The notes under the pieces were generated by a model. That model was not told where the DNA came from and searched no databases. It worked only from the letters and a program-made list of their open reading frames with translations. Below, one piece after another: positions 1-11,600 of a DNA stretch of 64,000 bases. The translations under genes and the position numbers were made by a program. Each line of letters opens with the position of its first letter. Position 1 is the stretch's first letter. The stretch is from Tanypteryx hageni (taxonomy: Eukaryota > Arthropoda > Insecta > Odonata > Petaluridae), in the NCBI GenBank assembly GCA_028673005.1, contig CM054115.1, positions 56,778,407 to 56,842,406 of the forward strand. The letters run 5' to 3'.

Positions 1-231
1 TTATTTTCTCTGAATATATCTTGTAATCGGCTTCACTGATTGTGTAAGAGGAAAAGAAAACATGGTTTCATAATTGTTGTCCACATAAAAAAAATTGTTG
101 TAGCAACAGATGTAAGCAATATCTGAACTTGCCGCAGTATTCCAATGGATGAAACGAATGCTCTTGGTGTAATCCCATGCTCTTCTGAGAGGAATTAAAA
201 AATGAGAAAAATGGATAAAATGAAGAAACAC
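1..231 (-). other. Unassigned open frame at left edge
   Basis: A minus-strand open frame ends in TAA at positions 1-3. A pyrimidine-rich stretch followed by CAG near 186-187 could be a splice acceptor, giving a last exon of about 60 codons. Its phase (2) does not match the phase-0 end of the zinc-finger gene exon at 2461, so it cannot be the next exon without another in between. The product is not recognised. It may be chance. Confidence 0.15.
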
Positions 232-350
232 AGCAGCACTTAAGTATACGAAGATACTCTGAGATGACTAAAATTCTTAGGGAAACATACTTGATGGCCT
301 ATCAAGAGCAACATTGCAGTTCCTTGGCATTGATAGCTTTTCACTTTATA

Positions 351-400
351 AAAATCTGATGTGGCCACCACATGACTTTCTCCATATCTGTAATTCTTAT
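351..400 (-). repeat. DR-A end fragment
   Basis: Short piece of the DR-A dispersed family, carrying the terminal hairpin (ATGTGG, 3-base loop, CCACAT) followed by CTTTCTCCATA. The rest of the element is absent. Confidence 0.7.
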
Positions 401-416
401 ATAATAATTCTCGATT

Positions 417-444
417 GTCCGTCCGTCCGTCTGTCTGTCTGTCC
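417..444. repeat. Tetranucleotide microsatellite (GTCC)n(GTCT)n
   Basis: Compound short tandem repeat directly after the DR-A fragment. Similar GTCC/CAGA runs recur next to dispersed repeats elsewhere in the window (for example 25490-25505). Confidence 0.9.
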
Positions 445-604
445 CAGTAGTTTTGGGCATTTCGCAATGGAATTAAGAGCTGAAACTTTCACAATCCTTA
501 ATCCTCCATGAGTTGGTCCCTAGAAAAATCAAACATCCCGGAAAATGTCCCGGACTCGACTCCGGGAGACGATTATATTTTCCCATAAGTTTACACGGGA
601 TTTT

Positions 605-955
605 CGATTTTTCAAGGTGTAAGGTTTATTTCAGTCAGTCATTAAAATATGTAAATATGGACCGAAATTCCCCGTTTTTGTTTTATTCGACGGCTAAAAC
701 TATAAAATATCTTATTCTTGTGATGTTTAGATGTTACACGGAAGAATTTGTCAGAAACACGCTTATCTTTTCGAAATTTTATAACTTTTTCGTACTCTTT
801 CCGGGTGTTGTCAAGGTGACCCACATTGTTGCCTCCGATTGAATTAGCGTCTATTAAGCCTTCAAATAGACGAAATAATTGCGTTATTCGCTACGCGCTT
901 TTTATGAAGCATTGAAATTATAGTTGTAGCAACGTCAAACTTAATAGATAGCAAG
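605..955 (+). repeat. DR-E dispersed repeat, copy 1
   Basis: About 350 bases match, in reverse complement, the segment at 6165-6530. Shared stretches include the GTTGTAGCAACGTC-like end and the CCGGGTGTTGTCAAGGTGACCC-like middle. No coding potential was recognised. The bases 513-604 before it contain repeated CCCGG/CCGGG words and may belong to the same element. Confidence 0.75.
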
Positions 956-1404
956 GTAAATAATTTCAGATAACCTATAAAGCTCATTTGTATTGATTTG
1001 TATTTAAAGTAGCAGCCTTTAACCCTTTGCACTCATATTTTTTCATTTGGTGATTCCCAGCCAGCTCAGGTTTTTTCATGTTAATTATTACATTTTAACT
1101 TCTCTTATTTTCTTCTTCTAAACTGTTGGAATCCGAGGTGTAGATGGTCGTTTCTACACAAGAAATATTGTTTATAAAGAAATATTACGAGATTTTTTGG
1201 AACATATTATATGAATCTGTAAAATCTTTTTCGAATATTTCTGTATTTATTTTAATTTCTTCTTACTATCGGAATTACCCGTTGCATATATCAACAGTAC
1301 AGTCTGTGTGTCGATATATAAGTTTTCAACACACACACCCCTCAGAAGTTAAATTTAAATCACACTACAAAGTCCTGTTGATCTTCAACAGATAATTCCT
1401 CTAG
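956..1404. other. No feature recognised
   Basis: AT-rich sequence with short open frames only. I see no gene or repeat that I can name. Confidence 0.4.
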
Positions 1405-2064
1405 TATTTATAAAAATTCCAAATAGGTTACATTATAATAAATATTTTAAGAAACTGAGAAAAATTTTAGACTTTACAAAGAACAGAAATAAACTCAAAC
1501 CATAGCCTTCTGATATTGGATATAGCCACAAAGCTCCAACAATTAAGAAAAGAAAAAGGGGCGTTACCAAGACAACTAAGCATCAATTGTTAGCAATAGT
1601 CCTCGGTAGGTGGTGGTGGCAGCTAAAAATATAAGATATCTCTTAAACAATGCATTATATGGGAAAATGTTTCAAACCAAGGTTGTAGAAAATTAAATTA
1701 CCTACAACTTTTATTCCACTACATTTTTAAATATATCAAATATTAAAGCAAATATTTCAAAATAATTGATAAATGACAAGAGTAAACACCCACTTCCGGT
1801 TGACCGATTTTTACCAAAAACTAATCACTTCTTCTGACTTTTATAAAAATGTTAAATATAAAATTTCATGTTGACCTGAGTAATAGTTTTTGAGTTAGAG
1901 CACCCACAAAAAGCTATCACACACACATACCGACATCGTCGAGAAAATGGTCAAAACGTGTTCAGGGGACCTCAAAAAGTGTATTTCCGTTAAAATCTCG
2001 AAATCCATTTTTTTCATGAAAACAATACTTTCCCCTATACTACGTATATGGAGAAAGTAAAAAT
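1405..2064 (-). repeat. DR-A dispersed repeat, copy (end-truncated)
   Basis: Near full-length minus copy of DR-A. It holds the family landmarks: a segment matching TTTGAGTTAGAGCACCCAC, the ACCCACTTCCGGTTGACC block, and the terminal CTATACTACGTATATGGAGAAAG. The hairpin end is missing. Confidence 0.85.
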
Positions 2065-2460
2065 GTAAAATCTTCGTGACCAAAACAAATGTATCAAAAT
2101 TCATTATTCCCGGTGAGAAGGAAAGGTGGGGCATGAAAGAGTTGGAGAGTCCTTACTTTTCTCATGGACAATTTTAAGTTGTGCGTTCAATAGTTGGAAC
2201 TGGAGAGAATCTGTATATCTTTGCTCCTAATGGGAAACCCAAAAATGTGGTATATAAATCAGCTTTGCAATTAACAAAATAAATACGAAATGATATCTAC
2301 CCAGACAACACTAACTACTTCAGCTAGAAAAAAATATCTTTACATATATATTTACCCCTAATAAACATGTTTCATTTATATTATCCATTAACAAGCATTG
2401 ATGTAAAAAGAACTGTCAATAATCAACTTGATACTAATTATGGATTATTAAAAAATTAAC
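2065..2460. other. Intron or intergenic sequence after the last visible exon
   Basis: This lies downstream, in gene direction, of the exon at 2461-2647. That exon ends in a GTTAAT donor, so this should be intron. I found no convincing acceptor followed by the expected second histidine of finger 4. Confidence 0.4.
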
Positions 2461-2647
2461 CTTCCAAAGGTGTGATGCACATGGACGCCAGCCTCCAAAT
2501 TTTTCTTGGCAATAGCAACACTGAAAGTTTTGTGAACGCATCTTAGCAATTCCTGTGGCTGTCTTTGAAAGAGCTTCATGACACTCCAGGTGCTTCGCAA
2601 GCCCTTCATCTGTGACAAACTTATGAACACAACCTCTTATAGTACAC
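2461..2647 (-). CDS. Zinc-finger gene, exon 6 (last one found)
   Basis: The acceptor is TTTTCACTTTTAG and the donor GTTAAT. It enters in phase 2 and leaves in phase 0. It encodes finger 3 (CTIRGC, 12 residues, HLECH) and the first three ligands of finger 4 (CCYC, then H after 12 residues in CASHLWK). The unpaired finger shows that at least one more exon follows, possibly beyond the left edge. Confidence 0.85.
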
Positions 2648-5600
2648 CTAAAAGTGAAAAAATAATAATTTTTCATAATCACGATCCACTCTTCAATTGG
2701 AGATTCGAGAAAATGAAATTTTATTTTCAATGATTTTTACAGTGGATTTCCACAAAGTTATTGCTAAAGCATACTATTTATAAGATCAAATTATCCTTTT
2801 CATTTACTTTAAATTTATATTATAACCATTTTCTTTTAACCAAAAATACAATTACTTAATATAATGCTGTCTGATAATAAGGCAAATAAAATTTATAAAA
2901 AATTAACCTTATAGCTTAATTTGTGCATCATTACATTTAATATTTAGCCTCAACAAGTAAACAAAGGAAATTAACAGACATGTGTTCAATAAGATCAATG
3001 AAATAAGAGAGAGAAAAGAAAACATGTTTACCAGAGTTTCCTTTCCTGCAGAAACACTTCCCTGAAACCCTTGCTTCTTTTGCTTGGGGTTTCCTGCTTT
3101 TTATCTGCTGCCACTTTAGGACTACTCTCACCACTTGACTCGGATTTTATCTTTGATGGAGGAGGGCGTAACAGACGAGGTAGCTTAGGTAAAATCTTCT
3201 GTGATGTATCAACTTCTGGCACTTCTTCAGCTGAGACTTCATTATCTTTTTTATCTTCCTTCTTCTCAGCCTTTGTAACAACAAGCTGATGATCCTACAT
3301 AGAGAAAAAAATGTGCATTATTGCAGCCAGAATAAAATTTCTTCACATAAATGCCATGAAACTGAAATAAATCTTAATCCATGCTCCCACTATAAGGGCT
3401 TTTTAAACAATTTCTCTCCAGAAGATATAAGATGAGATTTTGCAAAGTGTTCTGAATGAAATACAAGGAATTCCTAAAGCAAAACAACAGCTTCAGTTTT
3501 TTAAATTTCATTTTTAATGTATATCATTGATGATTGTTTGGCCTAAGATTGTTGTTACATGGACTTTTTTAATAGCTCTATAACTTTTATAATTGACTTT
3601 TTAATAGCATTATAACTTAAGTCATCAAATCAAGAGCTTGTGAATGTACTTCTGCTAATCAATCTTTATTAGTTATTATAATTAATTTTAAACCTAAAAA
3701 AACTTTGGTACTAAAAAAGTAAGATTTAATTTTCAATATAAAACTTAATTATAAGATGGAAATTGTTCATGAAGCAGCAAGAAGAAATTGTTTTTAAATT
3801 AAAAAGTAAGCCCCTGCAGTTTTTTTAGACTTATAAGAATAGCATAAAAACTTGAAAAAAAACTGAATCCATTTATGATCAAACACAATCAGAGCAGACT
3901 TCATTCATTAAAAGTATGAGGAGTTCCAACATTCCATGACAGATCAACTTGACCAACAATTAAATTATGACGAACAAGCCGAATATAAAGTTAGCCACCA
4001 AACTGTATTTAAATTGAAATTAAAACTGATGAATTACTTTTAGAACACCCTATACCCAGTGGTGAGCTGTATTTGCTTGGGCTTGCATGAGCTCAATGTT
4101 AAAATTTTTAAAAATTTGCAAGCCCATTGTTAAAATTATTGTTTATTAGGCCTGGTCCGTCCGTCAGTTGTATCTAACTTTCATCTCCTAAACCACTGGA
4201 CGGATTTTAATTATATTATCGTTATTAAAATTTATCGCCCATTTGTGGTTTTGAACTGAATTCGTCAATTAGAACTTCCACTTTACATAATTACTTTAAT
4301 AAACTTATACTCATATCTCATTAAATGGCATCTGCCAAGCAACAATGAAATACCAAACTTTTCTCTCCTTAGGTCTTATATGATATGTAAGGTATAGATT
4401 AAAAAATTTATTCAGATAGAGAACAACATTTACTACAAGAAAGTCTGTGAAACCACATACTTACGAGTTATAGTTTCGGAGATTGAAATTCTAGAAAATC
4501 CCGCGAAAAACATACCTTAATTTTACGTCTATTAAATAGTGTGGAAGTGTCAAAGTTGTATCGAAGGACCCATTAATGCCGCATCTTATGGAGCAATGTT
4601 GGAAACGTGGCTCATACCACAGCTGAGAGAAAGGGGTCTTCATGGATGACATGTGGCTGCAGCAAAGTGAAGCCTCTGCACATTTCACTCACGCTGTGCG
4701 CGACATTTTAAATGACCATTTTCCGGCCTGTCTGAGCGGTCGTGGTTCACTGACATCTCCTGCACCATTAACCTGGTCACCACACAGTCCTGATCTCACC
4801 ACCCCAGACAACACTTTGTGGGGCATTATCAAGGAACAAGTGGCTGCACGCCACTATCACAACAATGAGGAGTTGTGCAGAGATGTGGAAGAGGCATTCA
4901 CCACCATTGCGCCACAAATGCTGAGAAGGATGTCGTGCAGGACATTTCGCCGAATTAGACTGTGTCGAGCAAGACGGTGCACAAATGGATCATCTGGATG
5001 TGTTGTACTTGGTGTATTAAAAACTATCATTAAACATTTTTAAACCTTTATCTACCATGACTAATATTCATTCATTTACGGTGACTTCTCGCCCACCCTG
5101 TATATTCAAATTTAGCTTAACCATATGTTATCCCATTCAAAGGCTGATTTTATGAGTCTAATTTGTCACGTGAATATTTTAAAGTCAAACCTATGAAACA
5201 AAATGAGTTCCCGGACATTGAAATTGAATTTGGCGATAAAAAGTGTGATGGAAGTGACATGGAAAGTGTTATTATAATCTAATACGTATAATTGGCTTAA
5301 TTGATCCATACAAATGTTCAGATGAAGAGAAAGCAAAATGTACATATAGATGTTCAATGGAGGATGAGTTAACGATTATAAATGTTAGTCTAAATTAAAG
5401 AATTGTTATAGAAGTTTTCTTATTTTACCTTCTGAGATATTTCACTTATTGCTTTTCAATGTTAATGAAAATCATATTTCGCTGTCTACTAAGTATAGAG
5501 AATATGCAGAATATATAAAAAGTTTTTAGAGAATGAAAGAACTTAAAATTGCACATTAAAACTGTCTTCCAGTTAACTTTTGAAACAATTAGCTAGATTT

Positions 5601-8600
5601 ATAGTTTTTTTGTTGATTGCCCTGCTTTGAATAACCTTTCCCACTTTAGTTTATATTAGGTACATATTATTTCTTTTATTTAATATTAGGTACTAGCCGA
5701 TTTGCCCGTCAAATATGACGGGAGTAAGTATACAATAATACAATATCTCGGCTAAAATCGATTATAATTATTGTATTTTTCCATTAAATCAAGTTTTATG
5801 GCCAAGTAATGTCGCTTATCTTTCCTTCAATGAAATTGTAATTTTAAATGTACCTACTTCAAATCTAATCACGTACATATATTATGTAAATAAATTATAA
5901 ACAACAAAAATAAATAACACCATAAATACTCTTATTGTTTATGATTAAAATTTCCTTATAAACTACATTGCAGGTAAAATTTCTTCCATCATCTTCAATT
6001 TCATGTTTGTTTTTATAATTCATATGTGCAATTTTAATTGCTTCTCCCTTGCGAAAAAGATGATATACCAGCATTGAAATAAAAGATTTTTTTTCTTTTG
6101 GTCGATCATTTAAAACCCACAGTCCACATGCAGTTTACTAAATAATTACATAATTATTATCTGCAATTATTAACGTTGCAATCTATTAAGTTTGACTTTG
6201 CTACAACTATAAATTCGATGCTTCATACAAACCGCGAAGTGAATACCGTAATTCTTTCATCTATTTGAAGGCTTAACAAATGCTAATTTAATCGGAGACA
6301 ACAATGCGGGTCGCCTTGGCAACATCCGGAAAGAGTATGAAAAGGTCATAAAATTTTGAAAAGATATGAGTATTTGTCAAATTCTTCTGTGTAACATCTA
6401 AGCATCGCAAGAATAAGATATTTTGTAGTTTTAGCTGTCGAATAAAGCAAAACCGGATAAATTCGGTCCATATTTACGTATTTTAATGAATGAAGGAAAT
6501 AAACCTTGCACCTTGAAAAATGGAAGCATCTCACACTGACCGACCAGACAGAACTGGAAAATTATATGTAAGATTGTTTATACCAGTTGTCAAGTAGATT
6601 GTTAATCCAACAATATGCTCACACCCATGTTATTTAAATGGAAAAAATTAAAAGAGGAAAACATTTTATTAATAAAAAATGTAGTTCAAATCGCTTTAAG
6701 AATCCTCCCATTTTGCTTAACTTTTTATTGCAGTTAAAATTGCACCTTCATCTTGCTTCTATGTTCTGTAGTTGTTTCATTATAAATGCACAAGCTAACA
6801 AACAAATTCTTCAAAATATTTGCGGTAGAGATAGAGATTTCGCATATTTTGTTTATATTGATTGCGAAGACGGTTCTCTCAGCAAACAACAATTTAAAAT
6901 CCATTAATTCCTCTCCCATGCTCTTATATGATCTGTGAGGTATAGGTTAAAATATTTATTTGGATAGGGAACAATATTTACTACAATATAGTCTCCGAGA
7001 CCAGATAGTTACGACTTAGAGTTTAGTTATACTTAGTTAAATTTGAGAATCGCCAATATGTCGATACCTTTTCATACGTATTTCCAATTAAGGATGCATT
7101 TGAAATCTCTGTGTATTCCACTTATGAAGTATACTTTTCCATCTTGTCAGGCGCATTTCGCTATCAGCTTAAGTGCCTATTAGCATCAGTTTGTTCCTCT
7201 GTCCGTCCATCTGCATGTTCGCTGTCAGCTTCTACCAAATGGCTTTTTATGAAATTTGACATTAAGGGCTTACAGTAAAAGAAAATCACAAACATAAATC
7301 ACATAAGCCAATCAGGGGTACTACTTTACTGGGGACAAAAAATGCACTTTCCATTATATCTCGTAAATTCTTGGTCAAATTAAAATAGTTTTTAAAACAA
7401 TCTTGTAGAAATAGTTTCATAGAATATTCAATTTCCTCTATTATTTTAATTTGACTAAAAAGTTAAGAGATGTAACGGAAAGTTCATTTTTTGTCACCAG
7501 TAAAGTGGTATCCCTGATTGACTTACGTGATTTATTTTTGTGATTTTCTTATTGACTTTGACTGTCAGTCATTAATATCAAATTTTATAACAATCTGTTG
7601 GGTAGAATCCAAGAACGAACATGCGGACGGATGGACGGACAAACCGACGCTAATAGGCACTTATGCTGAAAGCGAAACACACCTAAAAAGGGGGGGGTCA
7701 AAAAAATGCAAGCCCATTGTTAAAATATTCATAGCTCACCACTGCCTATACCTGATGGTTCAATGGAAATTAATAAATTTTTAATATTATCCAAATATAG
7801 CCAAATCTCAAAAGAGTGCAATTGTTGCTGGGTTTATGGGTTTGAATAAAAATTCAACATGAGAATTCATGCAGATAAAGGATATATTATCTTCATTTGG
7901 CTTACTTACACTACTGATGGATTACCTACCATTTTCCAACAACTTAAGCTTCAAATCAGATGCAGCAAGTCCTAATTAATATGAAAAATATAAAAGTCAC
8001 ACAAAATAAAATGGAAAGGAACTTAAATAGTTACATTAATCATGTGTGTTCTGCATTCCAAGAGAGATGGAAATCCAAACTGACACTGACAACAGACATA
8101 AACATATTTCTCTGGAACTGTTTCCTCATTTGTTTGGAAGTCTGAAATATCTGTTGCAGGAGCCACATCTGCAAAATGATGTAAAACAAGCAGCATCCTT
8201 AAATTTCACAACAAACACAATACTGTCTTAAATATTTTATTAAAGCTATGTCTCTCATAAAAGATGAAATATATGCATGACCAAAAGATCATTTAAGATC
8301 ATTACATGCTTTTTGATTTTTCAATGGTAGATAAAATAACTGAATATTACAGTAACTTACCATAAACTAAATAATATTAATAATTAATATGATAATAACA
8401 GCCACATGAAAATTAAACTAAAGCAAATAAAACTTTGATGCATAAATAATTGCGTTCTTTATATTTTTACTAGCCTCACTCAGTGCTGAGCCGGTTTTCA
8501 GGAACCAGCAGTTAAATTTTGAAAAATTAAACTGGCCTTCAGAATAAAAATTTACAATGAAAACTAGGAAACCATTTAAAATTAGTCACTTAATCACTTG

Positions 8601-11600
8601 TAAGTTACCTGTTATAAAACAATAAATACATATTTTGACTGAAATAAATTTTTTGTACTCTAGCAGTATCAGGGTCGGTCATTAGGCTTTTCCAGGGGAG
8701 AGTGATGGAAAATTTGGCCACCCCTTCTTTTAGCTTAACCAAATGCAGATATTTCTCGATTTATGCGTGTTCGGTTTATGCGTTATCCCATATACGTGAT
8801 TTTTATTCTTAGGACCATTATTTAGTCTTAAAGCACAAATTTAAAGACATTTATAAGTGGAATGCATATAGTAACGACCCGAAGGCCACCCCTCAGAAGC
8901 CTCTGCCTGGGTGTGGTGACACATCGCACATGCCTAGGACCGGCCTTGAGCAGTATTAAAATAATAATAATAAAAGATTAACTTCTCAAAAAGAGTTTTA
9001 TAAGTTATCTTTAAAATAAGTGAAACTGAAAAAGTTTTTTGTTCAAATAAACGTTTATATTTTAGAGAACCAGTAACTAAAATTTTGGCAACTCATCACT
9101 GGCTTCACTTAAGTATTTCTTAACACCAAATCAACTGAAATATGTCTCCCCTTGTGCAGATACAATAAAAAACTGTAGTAAATGGGACAATTCAGCGCCT
9201 GGCTTTTACAACAGTATTGTGGCAAATACAGCTATCTTCAATGTCAATTACAGTTGTACCTAGTGATTTCCATCTACTCATTTTCATTAAGTAGCAAGAG
9301 AATTACCTAGCTTTTGAAGCTTGATTATCAATTTTTAGCCTGGGCATCAAGATTTTTCTGGCAAGCTTGGATAAATAACAATAAAAAAGTCCATATTTTC
9401 AGCTGCTGAAGCATAGAGAACACTATTGTGCTAAAGATTTCTCCTAGATTCTTTCACTTTTCTCAAGGCTGTAATGAATATACATAACTGAAGTAGCTCT
9501 TAACATGTGATTCATTAAGTATTTATATTCTCCCTGGAGAATTGCCTGAAAATATTAATTTTGATCAATTACATCTCATCTCCTTACACTTTTTGAAGGA
9601 ATCTTGAATTATCAGTCATAATTAGGGTGACCATACGTCCTGTTTTAGGGCCTTTCCTCAACCATCCTGTCATTTTGGACAAAAAAGCCATTTTGTCCTG
9701 TTTTAAAACCTATCACAATAAAAATTCTGATAGTACAGCTAAAATTACTATTATACATGTATGATTCTCGGGAATATTGACCTTACTAAATTGTAATTCA
9801 TTGTTTTTCAGTCTAGGAGAGTTTGAATAAGGCCATGGTTACAATTCCATTGAAACAAATTTACTTGCCAGCATTAGGTTTTGCGATATCCATATCTTTT
9901 CATTGTTTACTCTGAATGAGCTTTGGCTTTTGTAGTTGTATCTACTTTCTTTAATCTTACTGCTCAACTTCTCAATAAAATTTAAATGAGAAAAAAATAA
10001 ACATTGCCATTATTTGACACATATTGTAAGCACTTTGTAATAATATTTACCTGTAGAATATATTAAATAAAAATATTCTGCAACTATTATCACCGACATA
10101 TCATGCCTAGTTTATTAATGTATTCAAATCAAGACCCATAAAGATTATAAAAAAATCCATGCTAAATTCCATTCCCATTAATATTAAGTTTTTTTGTGAA
10201 AAATGCAACAATGAGGGTCAACATAATGGCGAACGATTTTTCCTTCGAAAAAAGAACTCCTTCCTTTCTTTTTTATATAGATAAGCAGATACACATAATA
10301 TTCCTATCTATAGAGTTGTTAAAGCTCTTTCAAATGACACATTCATTAACGTGATAAAAACCACCCTTTTATTAAAAATCACGCAAAGTATTTGTCCCAT
10401 TTTTTTAATTATAAATGATGGGAAATGTCCCGTTTTAATCTTTTTGAAATATGGTCACCCGTCATAATATTATTTTCACATAAAAAGTTTTCCTGCATAT
10501 CAATAGGCTTCTTCATGAACACATCAATAACCATCTTGGAGAAATAATCATACATACAATTCCAACCAGCAACTTCTACAACAATAGCTCAGAGAATTTT
10601 ACATGCCAAGCCAAATGACAAAAACCTTCGTCGCACATCAGTTTGTCGCACGTCAATACATCGCACAACAAAGACATCATGAGTCAATTCATCGCTCCCT
10701 GCCCTTACTCCACCCCCACCTGTACACCAGTCATTTCTCTCACGACGAATATGTCTCGCAACAAAATTGTCTCACGACGAATTTGTCAAGCGATGAATTG
10801 ATGCATGAAGAGTTTGTCATGTGATGAAGTGACACGCAATGAGTTGACTGCGATAAATTGATGGTATACCATTTTGCACTGGAATTTAAGATGACCCTCA
10901 ATTTTCGCAAGCTGAAATTTGGAAAAAAATCTTGTCTTGGATTTGGGTAAATACAGTACATTTAACATGAACATAAACAAGTGTTTAAAGAGAAATTCAT
11001 AATATTCCTAATAACCAGTGCTGGATTAAGACTATAAGAGCTGACTAATTGTTCAATCCCACCATTGCTTGGCTCTTAATTCAATGTGAAATGGAGGGCA
11101 TAAGGCTATAGCAATATTAGTCTAAAGAAAGTATTTCCAACATTTATGTGTTCAAAGGCTCATCCAAATTAAAAGGGAAAGTCAGCGAGTGCCAACATGT
11201 TTATGCCTTCAGCGAGTGCCAACATGTTTATGCCTTCAACCAGGGCCAGTCCTAAGCATGTGCAACATATGCCACTGCATTCTGGTGGTGGCTTCTGAGG
11301 GACAGCCTTCGGGTAACTACTACATTTATTCCGCTCATAAACGTATTTAAATTTGTTTCAAAGCTAAATAATATTAATGAAACTGTATCAGGCATATAGT
11401 GTGGTATCGCATAAACTGAGCACGTGTAAATTGAGAGATATCTGTATTTGCTTTTGTTAGAAGAAGGGGCAGCCAAATTTTCCTTCGTACACCACCATAA
11501 ATCATAAGATCGGCCCTGCCTGCAACTACAAGATATAGCTTCCCTGTTCTCACAAAAGTGAATATACATAACTGAAGTAGCTCTTAACATGTGATTCATT

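Larger units (their letters stand above)
4057..7744. mobile_element. hAT-type element with perfect 8-bp TSD, nested content
   Basis: The ends are inverted: CAGTGGTGAGCT at 4057 and its complement AGCTCACCACTG ending at 7744. A second inverted block reads GGGCTTGCA on the left and TGCAAGCCC on the right. The flanks are identical 8-mers, CCTATACC at 4049-4056 and 7745-7752. Inside are a mariner-like fragment, DR-D, DR-E and a pair of direct repeats, but no recognisable hAT transposase, so the element is non-autonomous or hollowed out. It makes up most of intron 4 of the zinc-finger gene. Confidence 0.9.
9475..11558. repeat. 2.08-kb tandem duplication, unit 1
   Basis: Unit 1 (2084 bases) and unit 2 (11559-13613, 2055 bases) are head-to-tail and nearly identical. 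The boundary word TGAATATACATAACTG starts both units and CTGTTCTCACAAAAG ends both. The 29-base length difference is accounted for by one extra 27-bp repeat in unit 1 plus two single-base homopolymer changes. Both units lie in intron 3 of the zinc-finger gene. Confidence 0.95.

Noticed and set aside
1..231. Next exon of the zinc-finger gene at the left edge
   Set aside because: A good-looking acceptor exists near 187, but the open frame there needs phase 2 while exon 6 ends in phase 0. In phase 0 no finger-completing histidine appears at the expected spacing.
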